Assembly: GCA_015847255.1 (NCBI GenBank)
Contig: JADLZK010008784.1
Span: forward strand, 372,001-436,000
Length of the DNA stretch: 64,000 nt
Reading direction: 5' to 3'
DNA from: Hyparrhenia diplandra
Lineage: Eukaryota; Streptophyta; Magnoliopsida; Poales; Poaceae
A program made the position numbers and the translations under genes. Below are positions 13,058 to 26,257 of this stretch, piece after piece. Positions within the stretch are counted from its first letter, which is position 1; the number at the start of each line of letters is the position of its first letter. A model generated the notes under the pieces. It saw only the letters and a list, made by a program, of their open reading frames with translations. It was not told where the DNA came from and ran no database searches.

Positions 13058-13914
13058 GGAACCAACAGATACCAAGGTTTCTACTTCAAAGAGTTTGAAA
13101 GAAAGGATGAAAAGATGACTCCCTACCACCCAAAAGGAAGATCCATGGAGACCATCATCCCCGTCAGAATTGGACCCACACCATTGAGGCCACGCTATGT
13201 GACTTTGACTCAAGCATCAGCATCATGCCTAAGCTTGCGGACCGGTCACCCATCTACCCCAAAGGAATACTTGAAGATGTGATTATGTGGGTTGGACACT
13301 CATGCGTGCTAGCAGACTTTACAATTACTGGAACAATGAGAAGATAAAAGGGCACCAATCATATTAGGCCAACCATTGCATGGCCAAAGCTATCATCCGC
13401 ACCATCGGTTCAAAAAATCAGCTCGCCTACGAACACCACCATACCTCGTGAGTTGACACCAGAACCTACGATTAAGACCATCAAGAAAAAGAGGAACACA
13501 AATAAGAACAAGAAGGCTCTCGCCTACAAAGAAGATCTAGGCATCCCGACCATAGCATGTTCCATCAACCGGTTGACTTTCAACAACACTTATTGATACG
13601 GGATCCAAAGATCAACCCAAGTAATATATAAATTATTATTTAGCAAGATGCCTTTGTACCCAATATATGTGCAGCTACGGATGGCGGACAAATCATGCCG
13701 ATTTTCTGGATGGAATTGCTAGAGACGTACCCATACAAATCAATGAGCACTATGTCCTTACCGACTTCTTAGTCATGGACACGAGGGAAGAATAGGATCC
13801 ACCACTAGTCTTTGGGGAAACCATTCCTCAACACCACATGCGCCATCATCTACATCCAATTGAGAGAGATCCACTTCCAGGTTCCCTATAGAGAAAGGTA
13901 CGCTTGTACTTTAA
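13058..13914 (+). pseudogene. Athila-like protease relics (two copies)
   Basis: At 13198-13347 one frame reads CDFDSSISIMPKLADRSPIYPKGILEDV... then VLADFTI, the Athila aspartic protease core with DSS in place of the active-site D-S/T-G. At 13669-13914, over three shifting frames, a second stretch reads LRMADKSCRF, GIARDVPIQINEHYVLTDFLVMD, DPPLVFG and GKPFLNTTCAIIYI. This is the C-terminal half of the same domain (the usual P.ILGRPFL.T..A.I). The ADxS..GI..DV...ADF portion is therefore present twice, in diverged form. A basic linker (IKKKRNTNKNKK) lies between them. Many stops make it non-coding today. Confidence 0.65.
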
Positions 13915-16900
13915 TAGTTACACTAATTATGAATAGCCAAAGAATAACAGGTCAGCATACAAGGAGCAAGCTTGGGGGAGGAAGGCCAATTCCTCTACAA
14001 GATGATCCATCATACTCTTCCTCTTCACATACCCTCGTCACTCCACATGCTGGTTTGAAACCTCTCCATTCACTAGTGCTCTTTTCCACAAGTTTGAATG
14101 AATTTGTTACATAAAAATTAAACTTAAGGTTCAATAAAATCATTCCTTTAGAAAAGCAAAGTGAATACTTAAACATGAGATAAATGATCTATGCTAAAAT
14201 CTTCATCCAAAACTTTTCGGTAGCATAGAAAGTGACCATTAGCCCTGTGACAACACTATCCTTGTTACTACTTGTATATTCCTTCGGGTATGTGTTATCC
14301 ACTAATGAAACAGGAATAAAACCATAAGAGGAGCAAAAAGGTCCTAACACAATTCAAAGGACAAGAAAGAAAGGATGATGCAATAAAGGAGATAAGTTAG
14401 GAACAAGATACACAAGAGGCCAAAGAAGAAAAGCTTCGAGCAGAAGGAAAGAACCACTACAAGGTGTTACAGTGTCGTCACATTCGAATAATAAGGTAAC
14501 ATCTTGAGGTAAGTTGTCATTAATTAAGCTTTACCTTAATTATGGCATGTTCATAAATAATGAATCAAACATGTTAGAGTAACGACCTTGCTTGATCTAG
14601 CTTTATTAGCTCAACTTGTTTTGTTTCTAGACGCCACTCTCCTAATCTCATAGTCCTCAATAAGTCAAAACGTTGTGCATCCTGTTTTGGAAGATAATCA
14701 TAATCATTAAACCTTGGATGCCCAATTTCCTAATCTTATCACCCTTGTCATAAACAACAACAATAATAATAATAATAAACATTAACTCTATCTTGTTTAA
14801 TATGCCTAAGGTTAGAGAATAATGAATAAAGTTATGGTTCTGTTGGTGTTTTCCCACCAACAGGGCCTATGCACTTGATCTCTACCTTGTCTTTGCAAAC
14901 GACACACACTTCGAGCAAAATGTGGAGGAGTCATCACTCCCCCAAATTCTATAAGTATATGTCTGAAACCCACAAGTATGCACACTAAACAAGATGTTTC
15001 CGTTTCCACTATCAAAGCTTCACTTCAAACCATGGGATCAACAAAGAACAAGGGTGATGCCATCATCTGAAATCACTATCTCAAGAGACGCAACCACCAA
15101 GATTCGATAATGCACTTGAGAAGTAAGTAAGGTAAAAAGTCTTGTTAGGAGGACTTTAAATCCCGAACCTTCGCCGGAAGGTAATTCGGTAAGTTATCCA
15201 TATTAAATCCTTAGCATTGCATATTTACTTTCTCCAATTGCATAGCATATTTCTTTGTTCATATCTCGCATCGAGAAAAGACAATAAAAATGTTTAGTGC
15301 TTTGCTTTGTTTAAAAACCTAAAGCCCCATGTGAGTAAATCTGAGGTTTAACACCCTCAAAGATATTTCTTGTGGTGGCATAAAAATAAAATAAAATTGC
15401 ATTCATAAGTTCTTCATCTTTTCTTGCATACAAATAAAGAAAACCCAAAAAATACTTTTCTTTGCTAAAAGATCCCATGCGACAAAGGTAAAGTGGCTAA
15501 ACTCTAACGCTTTGATCAAGTTTCACTAGCTTTGTTGTCTATTTAAGTTTAGCAGGATTTTGAAGGGAGAGAGACATGATGAGCCGACACCATTGTCACC
15601 ATCTACCTCAACTTCCATATCATCAACCCGATATTCCAATCTAGCTTGGGGAGAGCACCCCAAAGTAATCCCGATAAGTATCTCTACTACTACTATTATT
15701 ATTAGCTAGATATTTGGTTTGCTTAGTTTGCTTAAGTTGCTTAGAGTGAGTCTATATAATCTTTAAAGAGTCTTTATTATGGTATGAATAAAATGATCAA
15801 AGAGAGTGTACACCTTTTACGCTTTTGCTCAACTAAAAGAACTTAAAGGAGATGATGAATAGTTGCTCCGTCGTAATACCTTTCAAAGTACCTAGCTTTC
15901 AAGCTTAATTTTTCTCGATCCTTTAATGTAAAACTGCTTTGACTTGAGATTTACTCTAAACCTGAAATCTGTGATTGCAAATGCTTGCTCTAGGGTCTAG
16001 GTGATTGACGGATATGATATATGAAAGTTTTGAGCTGCTATTTCTCTTACTCCTAGTGACACTAGATTTCTGGAGATTTATCTTTTGAAAATTATACAAA
16101 TACACATGATAAGTTCCTGTATGACAGAGTGTTGAAACTCCTACCACAGCCATATATACATGCACCATAGATTAGGAAAACCCTTTTTGATAGATATATA
16201 GGCTACTTGCTTTGCATTGAGTTTGGTCAATCTTTGTCGACCCTTAGAAACTTGTCATGCCGATGTACACTTGCATCCATCCATCCACCACATCCATATA
16301 TTCCATTCCACTAGACTCCATTCATATATATATGTTGCTTCTATCCTAGAAGTACGCATCCACCATACACATCCATTATATACCAACCAAAAATATTCCA
16401 TCCATTTGAGTCAACAATCTTATAAAGCTCTATCTCTCAAAAGTTTATTGCAAAAAGAGACTTGGGTTGTATTAGTTAAAAAAAATAAAGGGGAGATGAA
16501 AAATAGACAAGTGTCCTACGGGCGAGTAGAGCCTACCTCCCTAAAAAAAAAAAAAGAAGAATAAAAGGAGAGTTAGAAAAATGGACAAGTGTCCGCTGAA
16601 AACAATGGATACTTAGATGCCCGCCTCTCCATAAAAAAAAAAAAAAAAAAAAAGTGCAACCCAGGTTCTCTCAAGTATTTTCAAGTTTCAAAAGAGAGAT
16701 AATTTTTCAAGGAGCTAGAAAAGAATTAGATTTTTTTCTCATCACATTCATTCCATTCATTTCACACCTACCTTCATATTCATTTCATTCCATCATGCAC
16801 ATGCATCGGTGTGACTCGTAACTTTGGATCCATTGCTTGAACATACAATATATGCTTAGTAAGTAGATTTAGTTTTCTCCCACCTATGAACTCCACACAT

Positions 16901-17238
16901 AAGCTTTAGATATAGGGTGAGAGAGAAGAAGGCATAGTGTTCTCTTTGCCTTAATCCAAAAATACCACATACTATGAGAGAAAGGCAAAACAACCTTATT
17001 TGCCTTAGTGAGGATCCACCAAGTACCACAAATACGAGACTTGAAAGGGTCATACTAAAGGAACTTTGAGTTTTATTTCAAAAATTATATAAAAAAAAAC
17101 TCTGGAATGATGGTTGAACAAAGAGTTTGAGACCTAGTGCTTGACTTGATTGTTCTATCTTTCAATTGCCCAAGATCACAAAAAAAAGTTACAAGCTCCA
17201 TGATTAAAGGTAATATGGGTAAGTTGAAGGTTGAAATA
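13915..17238 (+). other. Non-coding interior of the Athila-like element
   Basis: No conserved protein can be read here. The stretch has purine-rich AAGCTTGGGGGAG at about 13969-13981, a polypurine-tract-like phrase, and a related tagcttggggagag at about 15641. Two imperfect copies of a segment containing gacaagtgtcc end in A-runs (about 16490-16556 and 16557-16653, the latter with over 20 A). There is also a short duplicated phrase around ttgcctta...ccac (about 16947-17030). It behaves like the long non-coding interior of a LARD-type derivative. Confidence 0.5.
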
Positions 17239-20200
17239 TGTAACACCCCAAATTTTGCAATTTTTAAAAATAGGATAAAATGATTTATTTATGCATTTGC
17301 GGGCATTTGAATTTAAAAAGATAATAATTTTTTGTGAAATTAAAATTTAATATAAGGTTTACAAACATGTATGTTGCACTCATGCTGCTGCGTTTGAATT
17401 TTTGTATTGAGTGGTTTTGACCAAAGTTGAAAAGAGATTCAAATTCATTTGAAAAGTGTCTTTGCAAATTTCTGAAATCTATACCTACTAATAAAGCGAG
17501 AAAATTTCCGTCGTCCACCCAAAATTTCGTCCAACCTTCTCTACTTCTCTCTTTCCTATTTGTGTTGCATCCATACAAGAGTCCCACCGGAATACGTCTT
17601 TCCCTGTCCGGCTAGCGTCCAAGCCAACGTGATAGGAATCCTCTCTCTCTACGGTAAACTCCCCTTGGACCAGAATCAAATCAGCAAATCCATAAGACCA
17701 ACTCCTCAAATCGATCAAAACACATACTATTTCTAAATCAAAACACAGGCCCTCGGTGGACGTGGACGACCCTGGCATATATATATTGAATACACGATCC
17801 TAGAAAGCAAGCAAGAGATTTACAAATACGATTCTCCATCATCCTGGACGCTACTGATCGGCAATACACAAGGAATCCCTCGAGGAGGCTGATGCGGCTG
17901 CACCCTGCGGCGCCCGTACTACTGCCGCACACAAGGCCGTGGAGGACGGAGTGGAGATCCGGAGATCGGTGGCTACGCGATGCCCAAGGCATCACCGCTA
18001 ACTAGCTGCCTATGGGTATGCTTTCAGTAGTGTCCAATTTTTTTCGAAAGGTAGTAGTGTCCAATTGATTTTGGCCTGCTAAATCGCTCGATTTTTTTTC
18101 TTTATCATGCATATAGCATGAACGAAGTTACTTATTCCGAAACTATAGAGTAAGAATCTATGATAAACAGATTTCATCCATTTTGTTAGTATGCGGATCA
18201 AAAACCTAACAACTCAACTAAAAAGTGGTTGCATTGTGACCGTGAGATGCCAAGGAAGGCCATGATGGGTCCCGCGGAGAATCTCGCATGACGACCCTCC
18301 ACCCGACTGCGTTTTATGATCTCTCAAAGTAATAAATAAATAAATAATGCATTAGTTCTCTCATTGTTTTTCATTGATAAGTGATAGATTTTTTTCTTAG
18401 TTAAATCGCGGCGAGCAAATTTCTTAGTAAAAAAAAAAAAATAAGAATTTCTCTTTTGAACGTCCTCTCTCTTGCTTTTGGCCAGGCGTTTTCCTCCTTG
18501 CGCGCTGCCCAGCTCGGTAGCCTTGGCCCAACTCGCCCCAGCCCAGCGCAGCAGCTTGACAGCGCCTAGCTCTTCCTCTTCCTCGCACTAAGCCGCGCGT
18601 GGACGTTCGATGCCGCACCCGGCGTTACTCCTCTTGATGGCCGAGTGATGGAGGCCATCACACAAGCCTTGAAGACAAGCAGCAATTGCCTCGCGGCCCT
18701 TCCGGTGCCCAGCTCCTCCGTTGCCCTCTCTTCTCCTATAAATTCCAACTCCCGAGCACCCACTTCTTCTTTTTCTGCTGCCGCACGCACATCACCCGCC
18801 ACCCCAAATTCGTTCAGTTCGGAGTCCAATCGACGCCGCGGGCGCGTCTGGGATCTTCGCGGTGTTTTGCCGCGATCGTAGGTCCCCTTCCTCCTTGGTT
18901 TTTCTCACCAATTTCGTATTTTTCTGATGACCGGAGGCGTGCATCCTTTTCAGTCCGCCACCGCACGTCGTCCGTCGTCGTGATACCGTCCCGGTCGCCG
19001 TCGAGTTCTCCATCGAGTTCGCGGTAGTCCCCTCTCTGTCCCCTACCCTTTTAATTCAAGTTTATCGCCCGATATCGCCGTAGCCGCGAGCTTCGTGGCC
19101 GCCGGCCATGGCGCCACCGCGGGATATCCGCCCCGCCGCGTTCCCCTTCCTCTTTGTGCGTCGATTCGAGTTCGCGAGGCCGCGCGCTGCACGCCGGTGT
19201 CCTCGGTTTCGCTCGGGACGGCCGGTATCGCCGAATCGACGAACGCCGGCGAGGTCACGCCGCCGGCCATGGAGTCCACCGTGCCGGACATTTTGTCCAG
19301 GCCGGTCTCCCCTCTATTATTTTTTTTTTTTTTCTTTTATTTCTTTTAATCTGATTCACTCAATCGTGATCCAACGGACCAGATTCCATGATACCCCTTC
19401 GGTGGAATTTTATTTAAAGAGCCCCTCATCTTTTTAATGTTTACATCGAAGTCCCTGGCCAGTTTATATATTCCGATTTGTTTTATTTTAAATCAGAAAA
19501 TCCGTTCAGCATATTTACAGAATTGCCACTGCACTGTTTTACTTATAAAATGCACATTTAAACTCGAATCGATCCGTTCCAGTTGCGTTGGTTTCGTAAG
19601 ATCATAATCTACATGTTTATAAACTTTTAATCATGTTTTCCACTAATAAAATTTACGTCTTGAATTTAAATGTTTTAAATTGTTTTAAACTTGTAAAATT
19701 CATATCCTTCACGTTCTAGCTCGATTCTCGTGATCTTTGCATCTGTGTGATCGTAGCGATGCGTAGATTTGTTTTATAAAACTTTTATTTTGTTTTTATA
19801 CTGTTGGTGTACTGTTCTAATATAGTTTTATTGTTTGCTTCGTGTATGATTGCTCGAATGGATGTGTGTGGTGCTTTGTGACGATGTCCAGTCGGTGAGG
19901 TTTACGTTGGTGGCCTAGAAGAAGAAGTTGGTGATCAAGTAATTGGTGAGCAGTTCGTGGAAGATCAGGAATTATTTGAAGGTCAAGATTCTCAAGAGTT
20001 CTTTGAAGGCTTGAACAAGAAGGATTTGAGTTTAAGGCAAGTATAGCATGGGATCATCCTTGTTGTCCTATTCAATTTTAATCACTTAATCATGTTGCAT
20101 GTGTCTAATTTGATTGCCTCTAAGGATATCCTAGATACTTGTTATCCTGTACCTTGACACATATGGGGTGCTTGCATATGGGTAGTTTGCTAGTGCTCAA

Positions 20201-21261
20201 CTTAAATAAACATGATCTAATTATGACTAATTATCTTATGCAACAAAGAATAAAACTTGACAAGCAACTGGACCATAGGGCGAGAGCTCATGTTTTCCCA
20301 TGATGCTCTTGGCTCTCCATAAGGACTTATTCTTTGGCAAAAGCTGGGACTGACAGTACAGCTGTGAGGGCCACATGGCTCTGGTTTTAGTTCAGTATGA
20401 GGACCTTCTCTAGCTTGTTAGAGGTTACCCTTGTGGCGCAAATGGGGGAAGGTCGATCGTGGGAACCCTGGAGTTGGAGTTGGTTGATCCCACGGAGTAA
20501 CCATTGAATCCTAGCGGCCCTAATTTGTTAGAGGAACCTTTGAAAGACTTCATAGTGAACCCTGCTGACCTTCCTTGGAAGAGGGTTAAGAGGCCGATCA
20601 CCTCGTGAGAAAGGGCAATTCACGGCTCACAGTGAAAGTGTACAACCTCTGCAGAGTGTAAAACTGATATATCAGCCATGCTCATGGTCACGAGCGGCCC
20701 GAAAAACTAAGGGAATAAAGATGATACTGAGATGTGGATATAAGATGATGATGGACTTGCACCTGGAGGATGATGATGATGAGAACGATGAACTGTGATG
20801 AGAACGTTATAATGATTATGATCATGTGGGTTAATTGGGGCTTAAGCACAACTATATGCTTAATAAATAATAAAATTTGACTTACTAAAAATGCTAACCG
20901 CAGTTAAACCAGTGTCAACCTTTTGAGCTTCATAACCCCATGTTATATTTGCTGAGTTCGACATGGACTCACCCTTGCAATATCCCACTCAAACCAGGGA
21001 GATTGCTAGATTGCTAAAGATCGAAGAAGTCGGGGCTTGTGATCAACCCGGTCGGTGCGTCCCCGTGGAGTAGAGGCTTCACCCGGGATCGGAGTGTCTT
21101 CCATTTGTTTGTTTAATAAGGTTATCTTCTTTATACTAAGTTCGTTATTTATTAAGCATTGTGTTTTGATATTTCCTTTAATTGTGACTATATGTGAGAT
21201 TTGACTTCACGGGCTCACATATGGTGTGTATCTGGTTTTGTCCTTAAAACCGGGTATTACA
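17239..21261 (+). mobile_element. Solo LTR, Tekay-like relative (4.0 kb)
   Basis: It begins TGTAACACCCCAAATTTTGC and ends GGGTATTACA. It is flanked by a perfect 5-bp duplication aaata (17234-17238 and 21262-21266). Its outer parts align with the 3.2-kb LTR at 3957-7151 (for example ggcaagtatagcatggga and the conserved 3' end), but it is a distinct subfamily with a GC-rich middle. No internal domain is present. A TATA box (CCTATAAATTCC) lies near 18733. The extra length may come partly from a nested candidate Helitron (17478-18427). Confidence 0.9.
17478..18427 (+). mobile_element. Candidate non-autonomous Helitron
   Basis: The sequence starts TCTATACCTACTAATAAAGCG directly after an A, which resembles the usual plant Helitron 5' end (TC, then TATAC...). 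It ends near gcgagcaaatttcTTAG followed by T. The A|T flanking fits Helitron target choice. The 3' end is not the canonical CTRR and the hairpin is weak (cgcggcg). It could instead be ordinary variable LTR sequence. No protein is encoded. Confidence 0.3.
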
Positions 21262-21383
21262 AAATAGTTTATTCTTATCCGGAGATGAAATTTTGTTTGA
21301 AAGCATGTATACTTTGGAGGTGTGAAAGCTTTGCGGCAACTCCTGATCCAACAACATAGTCTTGCTAGGGGCTAGCAAGAGGT

Positions 21384-21398
21384 AAGCTGGGGGGAGCT
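21384..21398 (+). other. Athila-like polypurine tract
   Basis: The bases around aagctggggggagct lie directly before the second LTR start TGTTGG at 21399, as expected for the plus-strand primer. Confidence 0.8.
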
Positions 21399-23167
21399 TG
21401 TTGGTATATCTTATAGCATAAAATATAGAGGTTTTTAAAACGAAAATAAGGGCTTAAAATGAATATCAACATAGTATAGGGGCTTGACTGACATAATTCC
21501 ACGAGTTTTGGTGATTTATATATTTTCAGGGACTAAACAGATAAAAGCAGGTAAAAGCCCAAGAGTTTGCAAGCCCTACGCCATAAAGACGTATCCGTGA
21601 CGTAATCCAACTTGGAACCCACGCAAGAACATTCTAGAAGACACCAGAGGACACGACGCTGAAGCTGGGGCCCACCTGGCAGTGTGCCAGGGCGGCCGCC
21701 CTAGTAGCAGGCGGCGGCCGCGGCCGTGGGGCCCCCTGTCAGCCTCTGCTTCGTAGGTCGGTTCACAACTGCCATTAAGAAGAGATCTACACCGTTGCTC
21801 AAGGTCGGTTTGATCCAAGGGCTGTCGTGCATCGCCTAGGGCTATATAACAAGACCCCTTGACCCCTGGGTGAAACCCTAATTCATTCTAATTCATTCCA
21901 ACTCTAAGTCATCAAGTCAAGATCCCAAGCCCTAGTTCCACCATATTAGAGCATTAGCTATCTAGGCAAGTTCTAGAGGAAGTCAAGTATTGTCTTGAAT
22001 TCCTAATCATCAAGAAGTAGCGGGAGCCGAGTTTCTCGTGGCTTCTCTCTTGTATCTAATTTGTAAGTATTTGTTTAGAATACAATTGCTATTACGTTGC
22101 TCTATTTAATGATTATATTCTTAGTTATATGTTTCAATGTCTATTATGATTATATATCTAGTATGGCTAGATTGTCTTTACATTCAAGCATGGAGTCGTA
22201 TAGCGCTCACTTTATGACGTCTTGGGTGAGTGGCCAACAATGTGTAAACGTGGTGTTTATACAACGTTTGCCTGCGACATCACCCTATATTGCGGGACGT
22301 GTGGTAGATCGTGGATGTGACACTCCCATTGAGTCCTTTGGAGTCCACTCCCGAATGTAGGGCTAGTTGAACTTTGTTACTATGGTAGGTTGGTTTTGTT
22401 CCTAATCTTCCTTAGTAATATTCACCATGTGTAGATATATTGCTTTCCTGCCATGATTGCTAGGTGTACTACACTAATCTTAGTATGCATTGACATATAA
22501 GTAGGAGTAACCTAGGAATATTCTATCTATGCTACCTATACCATCTATTTGCCCTTCTATGACAGATTCTAGTGGCATACGATGATCTTTGACTTGGCAC
22601 TTATCATTTATCTTTATCTTTATATGACTTACCCCTGTTCAGAGTAGTTAGATTCCATATGGTTATTCTACTTTACCACACTGTATGTGATCTCAATCAA
22701 TCTACCCATAACCTACCCCTCCCCCGTGGAACATATAAATACGATACCGGATAGACTCACGGTGAAGTGCTACAACGGGTTATTCTATCCGTAAACTGCG
22801 GTACCAAATAGATATTATCATTGCAAGAGATTCAAGTGTCATATTACGAATATCCGTGCACACATTTCTTTTAGCGTTGTGAGCTAGGGTGACAGACTAG
22901 TTTCGTAGGTAATGCTAGAATGTGTGGTATAGCTTTTGTGCCTATCATGGTGAGATTAACTCCACCATAGATAATGTTATAGAGTCACACACCATAACTA
23001 ACACCGTCTAACTTTATTAACTCTCCGCTCTGACTTTTATTGGAATGTGAGATTAACTCCACATCCAAGCTAACTTATTAGATTGATCCCCTTATACATT
23101 TCTGGGGCCATCCTAGGGTTGGGTCTTAGATCCATCCTTTTTGTGATTGCGTTAAGAAATGTCAACA
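21399..23167 (+). repeat. Athila-like 3' LTR
   Basis: This 1769-bp copy of 1138-2904 has only scattered differences. It ends TGTCAACA, and the copia LTR resumes at 23168. The TATA box is at about 21844. Confidence 0.9.
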
Positions 23168-23943
23168 TCCGATCATTGCTTCCGGTCGCTACCGACAAGG
23201 GTCGGGCCCACGTCCCGTCGCTTCCTCCATGCGTCCGGCCGACGCTTCGGTCGAGCACCGGAAGCTTCGGTCCAGGTTACGGTTGTGCGTCCGGCCAATT
23301 TTGCGTCTGCGAGCTCGCGCGGACGCACCGACGCGAGCCACCGGCCGCGCGCGACCGCCACGCCATCGATCGCCGTCGGTCAGAAATTCTTCATCCTTTT
23401 CTTTGCATCCTTTGGCCTCTTGCCATAGGGCCAACATGTCCAAATTCTTCATCGTTTTCATTTGCTTTCTTTGCTCTTTGCTTCAACTTTGCTTCGCCTC
23501 TTGCCATAGTTTGCCAACACGTCCAATATGATCACGTTATCAAGCATGTTAGCTCGTCGAAAAGTTAGGCAAGATCGAAGTTAGTGCTCTCATTGTCCTA
23601 AATGCAATATGCAAGTCAATTGGACCGAGAAGCACTTCACCAAAGGATTGTCGCGGCATTCCCTCTTGATAGTCGGCTATCTATCCTATAATGTGATCAC
23701 ACGCTCTATCGTGTCTTGATCACCAAAAGGAAAACCCTATCAAGATACCTTTGCCTTGATCTCCCGGGTTCCTCTCAAGCCGATCACCGAGCTTGACGAT
23801 CCATCAAGTCCACCGACATTGTCCATGTTCATGATCATCATGCTCCACGTCATCCACCTAATCCTATCTCAAGTCATCACTTAGAGCAAAGGATTAGTCC
23901 CACAAGTGTGTCATCAATTTCCAAAACCAAACATGAGATTTCA
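23168..23943 (-). repeat. copia 3' LTR, first segment
   Basis: It aligns with the 5' LTR from the GC-rich block (about 32613) to the LTR edge. It carries a local duplication of the stretch containing cttgccatag and gccaaca near 23388-23520 that the 5' LTR has only once. The remaining part of this LTR lies at 141-1137, displaced by the 22-kb Athila-like insertion. Confidence 0.85.
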
Positions 23944-23958
23944 ATCTCCCCCTTTTTA
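23944..23958 (-). other. copia polypurine tract
   Basis: On the minus strand the bases are AAAAAGGGGGAGATT directly before the LTR start TGAAATCTC. This is the usual primer site for plus-strand synthesis and fixes the start of the 3' LTR at 23943. Confidence 0.85.
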
Positions 23959-24795
23959 GTAATTGATGACAACCAAAAACACAAAAATATGAAATAAAAT
24001 TCAATTGAACTTGAATTGCTTGCCCATAGCATTTTGATCATGAATCAAGGATTTGGACAAACATTTCAAGGTTCGGTTTTGGTAGTAGTAGCTCCCCTAC
24101 ATATGTGCTTCCATATGTTTGGATCAATTTGGCACATATGTATGGATAGAAATCTTGGGGAGAGATACTAATACCAAAAAGAGATGCTAAGGTTCTAGAA
24201 TTCGGACCTTTGAAGCGTGAAACCATCGGAGTCGTTAGCATCATGTAACTAGACAATCATCAAAACTCAACATACCCCATGAGATCAACATTATAGGCTA
24301 AAATGTGAGCTTTGTCTAGATACATCCTATGCATGCTAGTTGGTCAATCACCAATCAATTTTTCAAAAACTAGCATACATCAAGGAATCATGTATATTGA
24401 ATTTAAATTGCCAATGCAACATTTCATCATGATCATGAACATACAAATGCACAAATAGTCTATGAGCTTGCTCCCCTATTTGTGTGATCCTTTCCAACAT
24501 CTTTGTGACTTATTTCTCCCCCTTTGTCAACAATCACCAAAAAGGTGTAAATGAGAGAAATCAAGTCAATCAAAGTATCACATGTGGTCTCATCTAGATC
24601 ACTTGCCTTTTCATGTATTCAAGTTTGAACCAAGGACAAGCTTTTTCACACCTCATATGCATAAGGGTTATCTTGCACCATGTTAGAATACATATCAATA
24701 GCGCATTTTCTAGAGTTGACACTAGGATTACAAGCACATAAACATGTCATATGCCACCACTAGTTCATAGAATCAATCAAAGCAATAGTGGTGCC

Positions 24796-26092
24796 TGTTG
24801 ACACCTGTTACTAGTCAACTAAACATGAATAAAGGTTTAAAATGAATATAAACATAAGTCTAGGGGTTTAACTAACATAATTCCACGAGCTTTGGTGATT
24901 TATACATTTTCGGGGACTTAATGATAAATGCAGAGAAGAATGAAGAAAGTTAGGAATATACAAGGCATATGATGACAAGACTTGACCGTGAAGTAACTCA
25001 ACCCGAATTGTGGACTAAAACATTCTAGAAGACACTAGAAGACACCAGGAAGGACCTGACAGCATGGGCCCACCATGGCCTGGCGGCCGCCAGTGAAGAT
25101 TAGGCCGGCCGCCAGGTGGGTCCCATCTGTCGGTCTCATCTTCCTAGGTCGGTTTCAAACCGACTTTGAGGTTGTATCTACACCGTTGCCAAGGTCGGTT
25201 TGATCCAAGGGCTATCGTTCATCGCCAAGGGCTATATAAGAAGACCCCCTAACCCCAGGGCTAAACACCAACTCATTATCAATTCATTCTATCTCATTAT
25301 CTCTCAGTTGTAGAGGGGTCCCATGTAAGGATCATCTCTCTCTAAAGGATTAGTGAATTAGAATGTAATTAGAAGCAGATTAGAACTACAATTAGAAGAG
25401 TTAGTATAAGAGGATTAGAACTCATTAGTTCTAATCTTTAGAACAAGAGAGATAGAGAGAGGGAAGGAATCGGAGGAAGTGCTGGCCTGTCGGTGCTATC
25501 TCCATACTTGTACCTCGGTGGAAGTTAATCTACATTTGGAGTTACTCTGATAATCTACTTCTTCTTTTAGTAAGTTATATTGTTTATATTTATTCTTATT
25601 GGTCTATGAGTCTTTCTTTTGAGTACTTTAATCTAATGCATTAGGTTAAGGTAATATTCATGGTGTAAGCGTGGTGCTTAGGCTCGGGTATCTCATAGAT
25701 ACACCCTACCTTCCGGAGCATGGTAGTTCGTGGTAGTGACAGTACCATTGATTCCTTTGGATTCCACATCCCGTTGGTTAGGACTAAGTAGGAACAAGTT
25801 ACTGGGCAAATAGTGAGTTTCGGCCTTACTTTCCTTTGAGTACATCCCCATAAGAATACTATCAACATTACTTACCAAATTAAGATTTAGCTATCTTAGT
25901 AATCCTCTCTATACCCTCAACCTTCTTAAGTCTTGTATTACTCCGGGTTAAGATTAGATCATAGTCTCCCTCACCCGTTTCCCTGTGGATTCAATATTTA
26001 AACCCTCTCCCGGGTGAAGTGCTCACCGGTATCCGTGCGCTTGCGGATTATACAAATTATAAATATTTCTGTGGGCTTAGCAAATACCAACA
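24796..26092 (+). mobile_element. Solo LTR (gypsy, related to the Athila-like LTR)
   Basis: This 1297-bp unit begins TGTTGACACC and ends ACCAACA, and it is flanked by a perfect 5-bp duplication gtgcc (24791-24795 and 26093-26097). No internal domain is present, so it is a solo LTR left by unequal recombination. A TATA box (GGGCTATATAAGAAG) is at about 25233. Segments such as acataattccacgag and the TATA region closely match the Athila-like LTR at 1138-2904, so it is a related family inserted in the copia 3' untranslated region. Confidence 0.9.
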
Positions 26093-26257
26093 GTGCCACA
26101 CATACATTGAAAACATTTTATTTTTCATGAATGAGCCTAGTAAGCATGCATGATGGCTAGATGCACTAACAAGTCCTTAGCAACATATGAATGCCATGAC
26201 AAACAACTTTTACCTTGGGTTTGTCGAAGGAGAGGCATGTCATATAAGTGGGGTGCG

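Larger units (their letters stand above)
1138..23167 (+). mobile_element. Athila-like Ty3/gypsy element, degenerate, with nested insertions
   Basis: Two near-identical LTRs begin TGTTGGTATATC and end TGTCAACA, giving TGTTG/CAACA inverted ends. They enclose a primer site for tRNA-Asp, a gag relic, protease relics, a long non-coding stretch and a polypurine tract. Flanking bases are tccgg (1133-1137) and tccga (23168-23172), an imperfect duplication. No reverse transcriptase or integrase is seen, so this copy is non-autonomous or heavily deleted. Without its own insertions (3957-13057 and 17239-21261) it is about 8.9 kb. It landed in the copia 3' LTR and is therefore younger than the copia element. 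Confidence 0.85.

Noticed and set aside
23944..24790. Envelope-like gene in the copia 3' region
   Set aside because: Some SIRE-lineage elements carry an extra frame here, but no open frame longer than about 75 codons and no membrane-type sequence was found.
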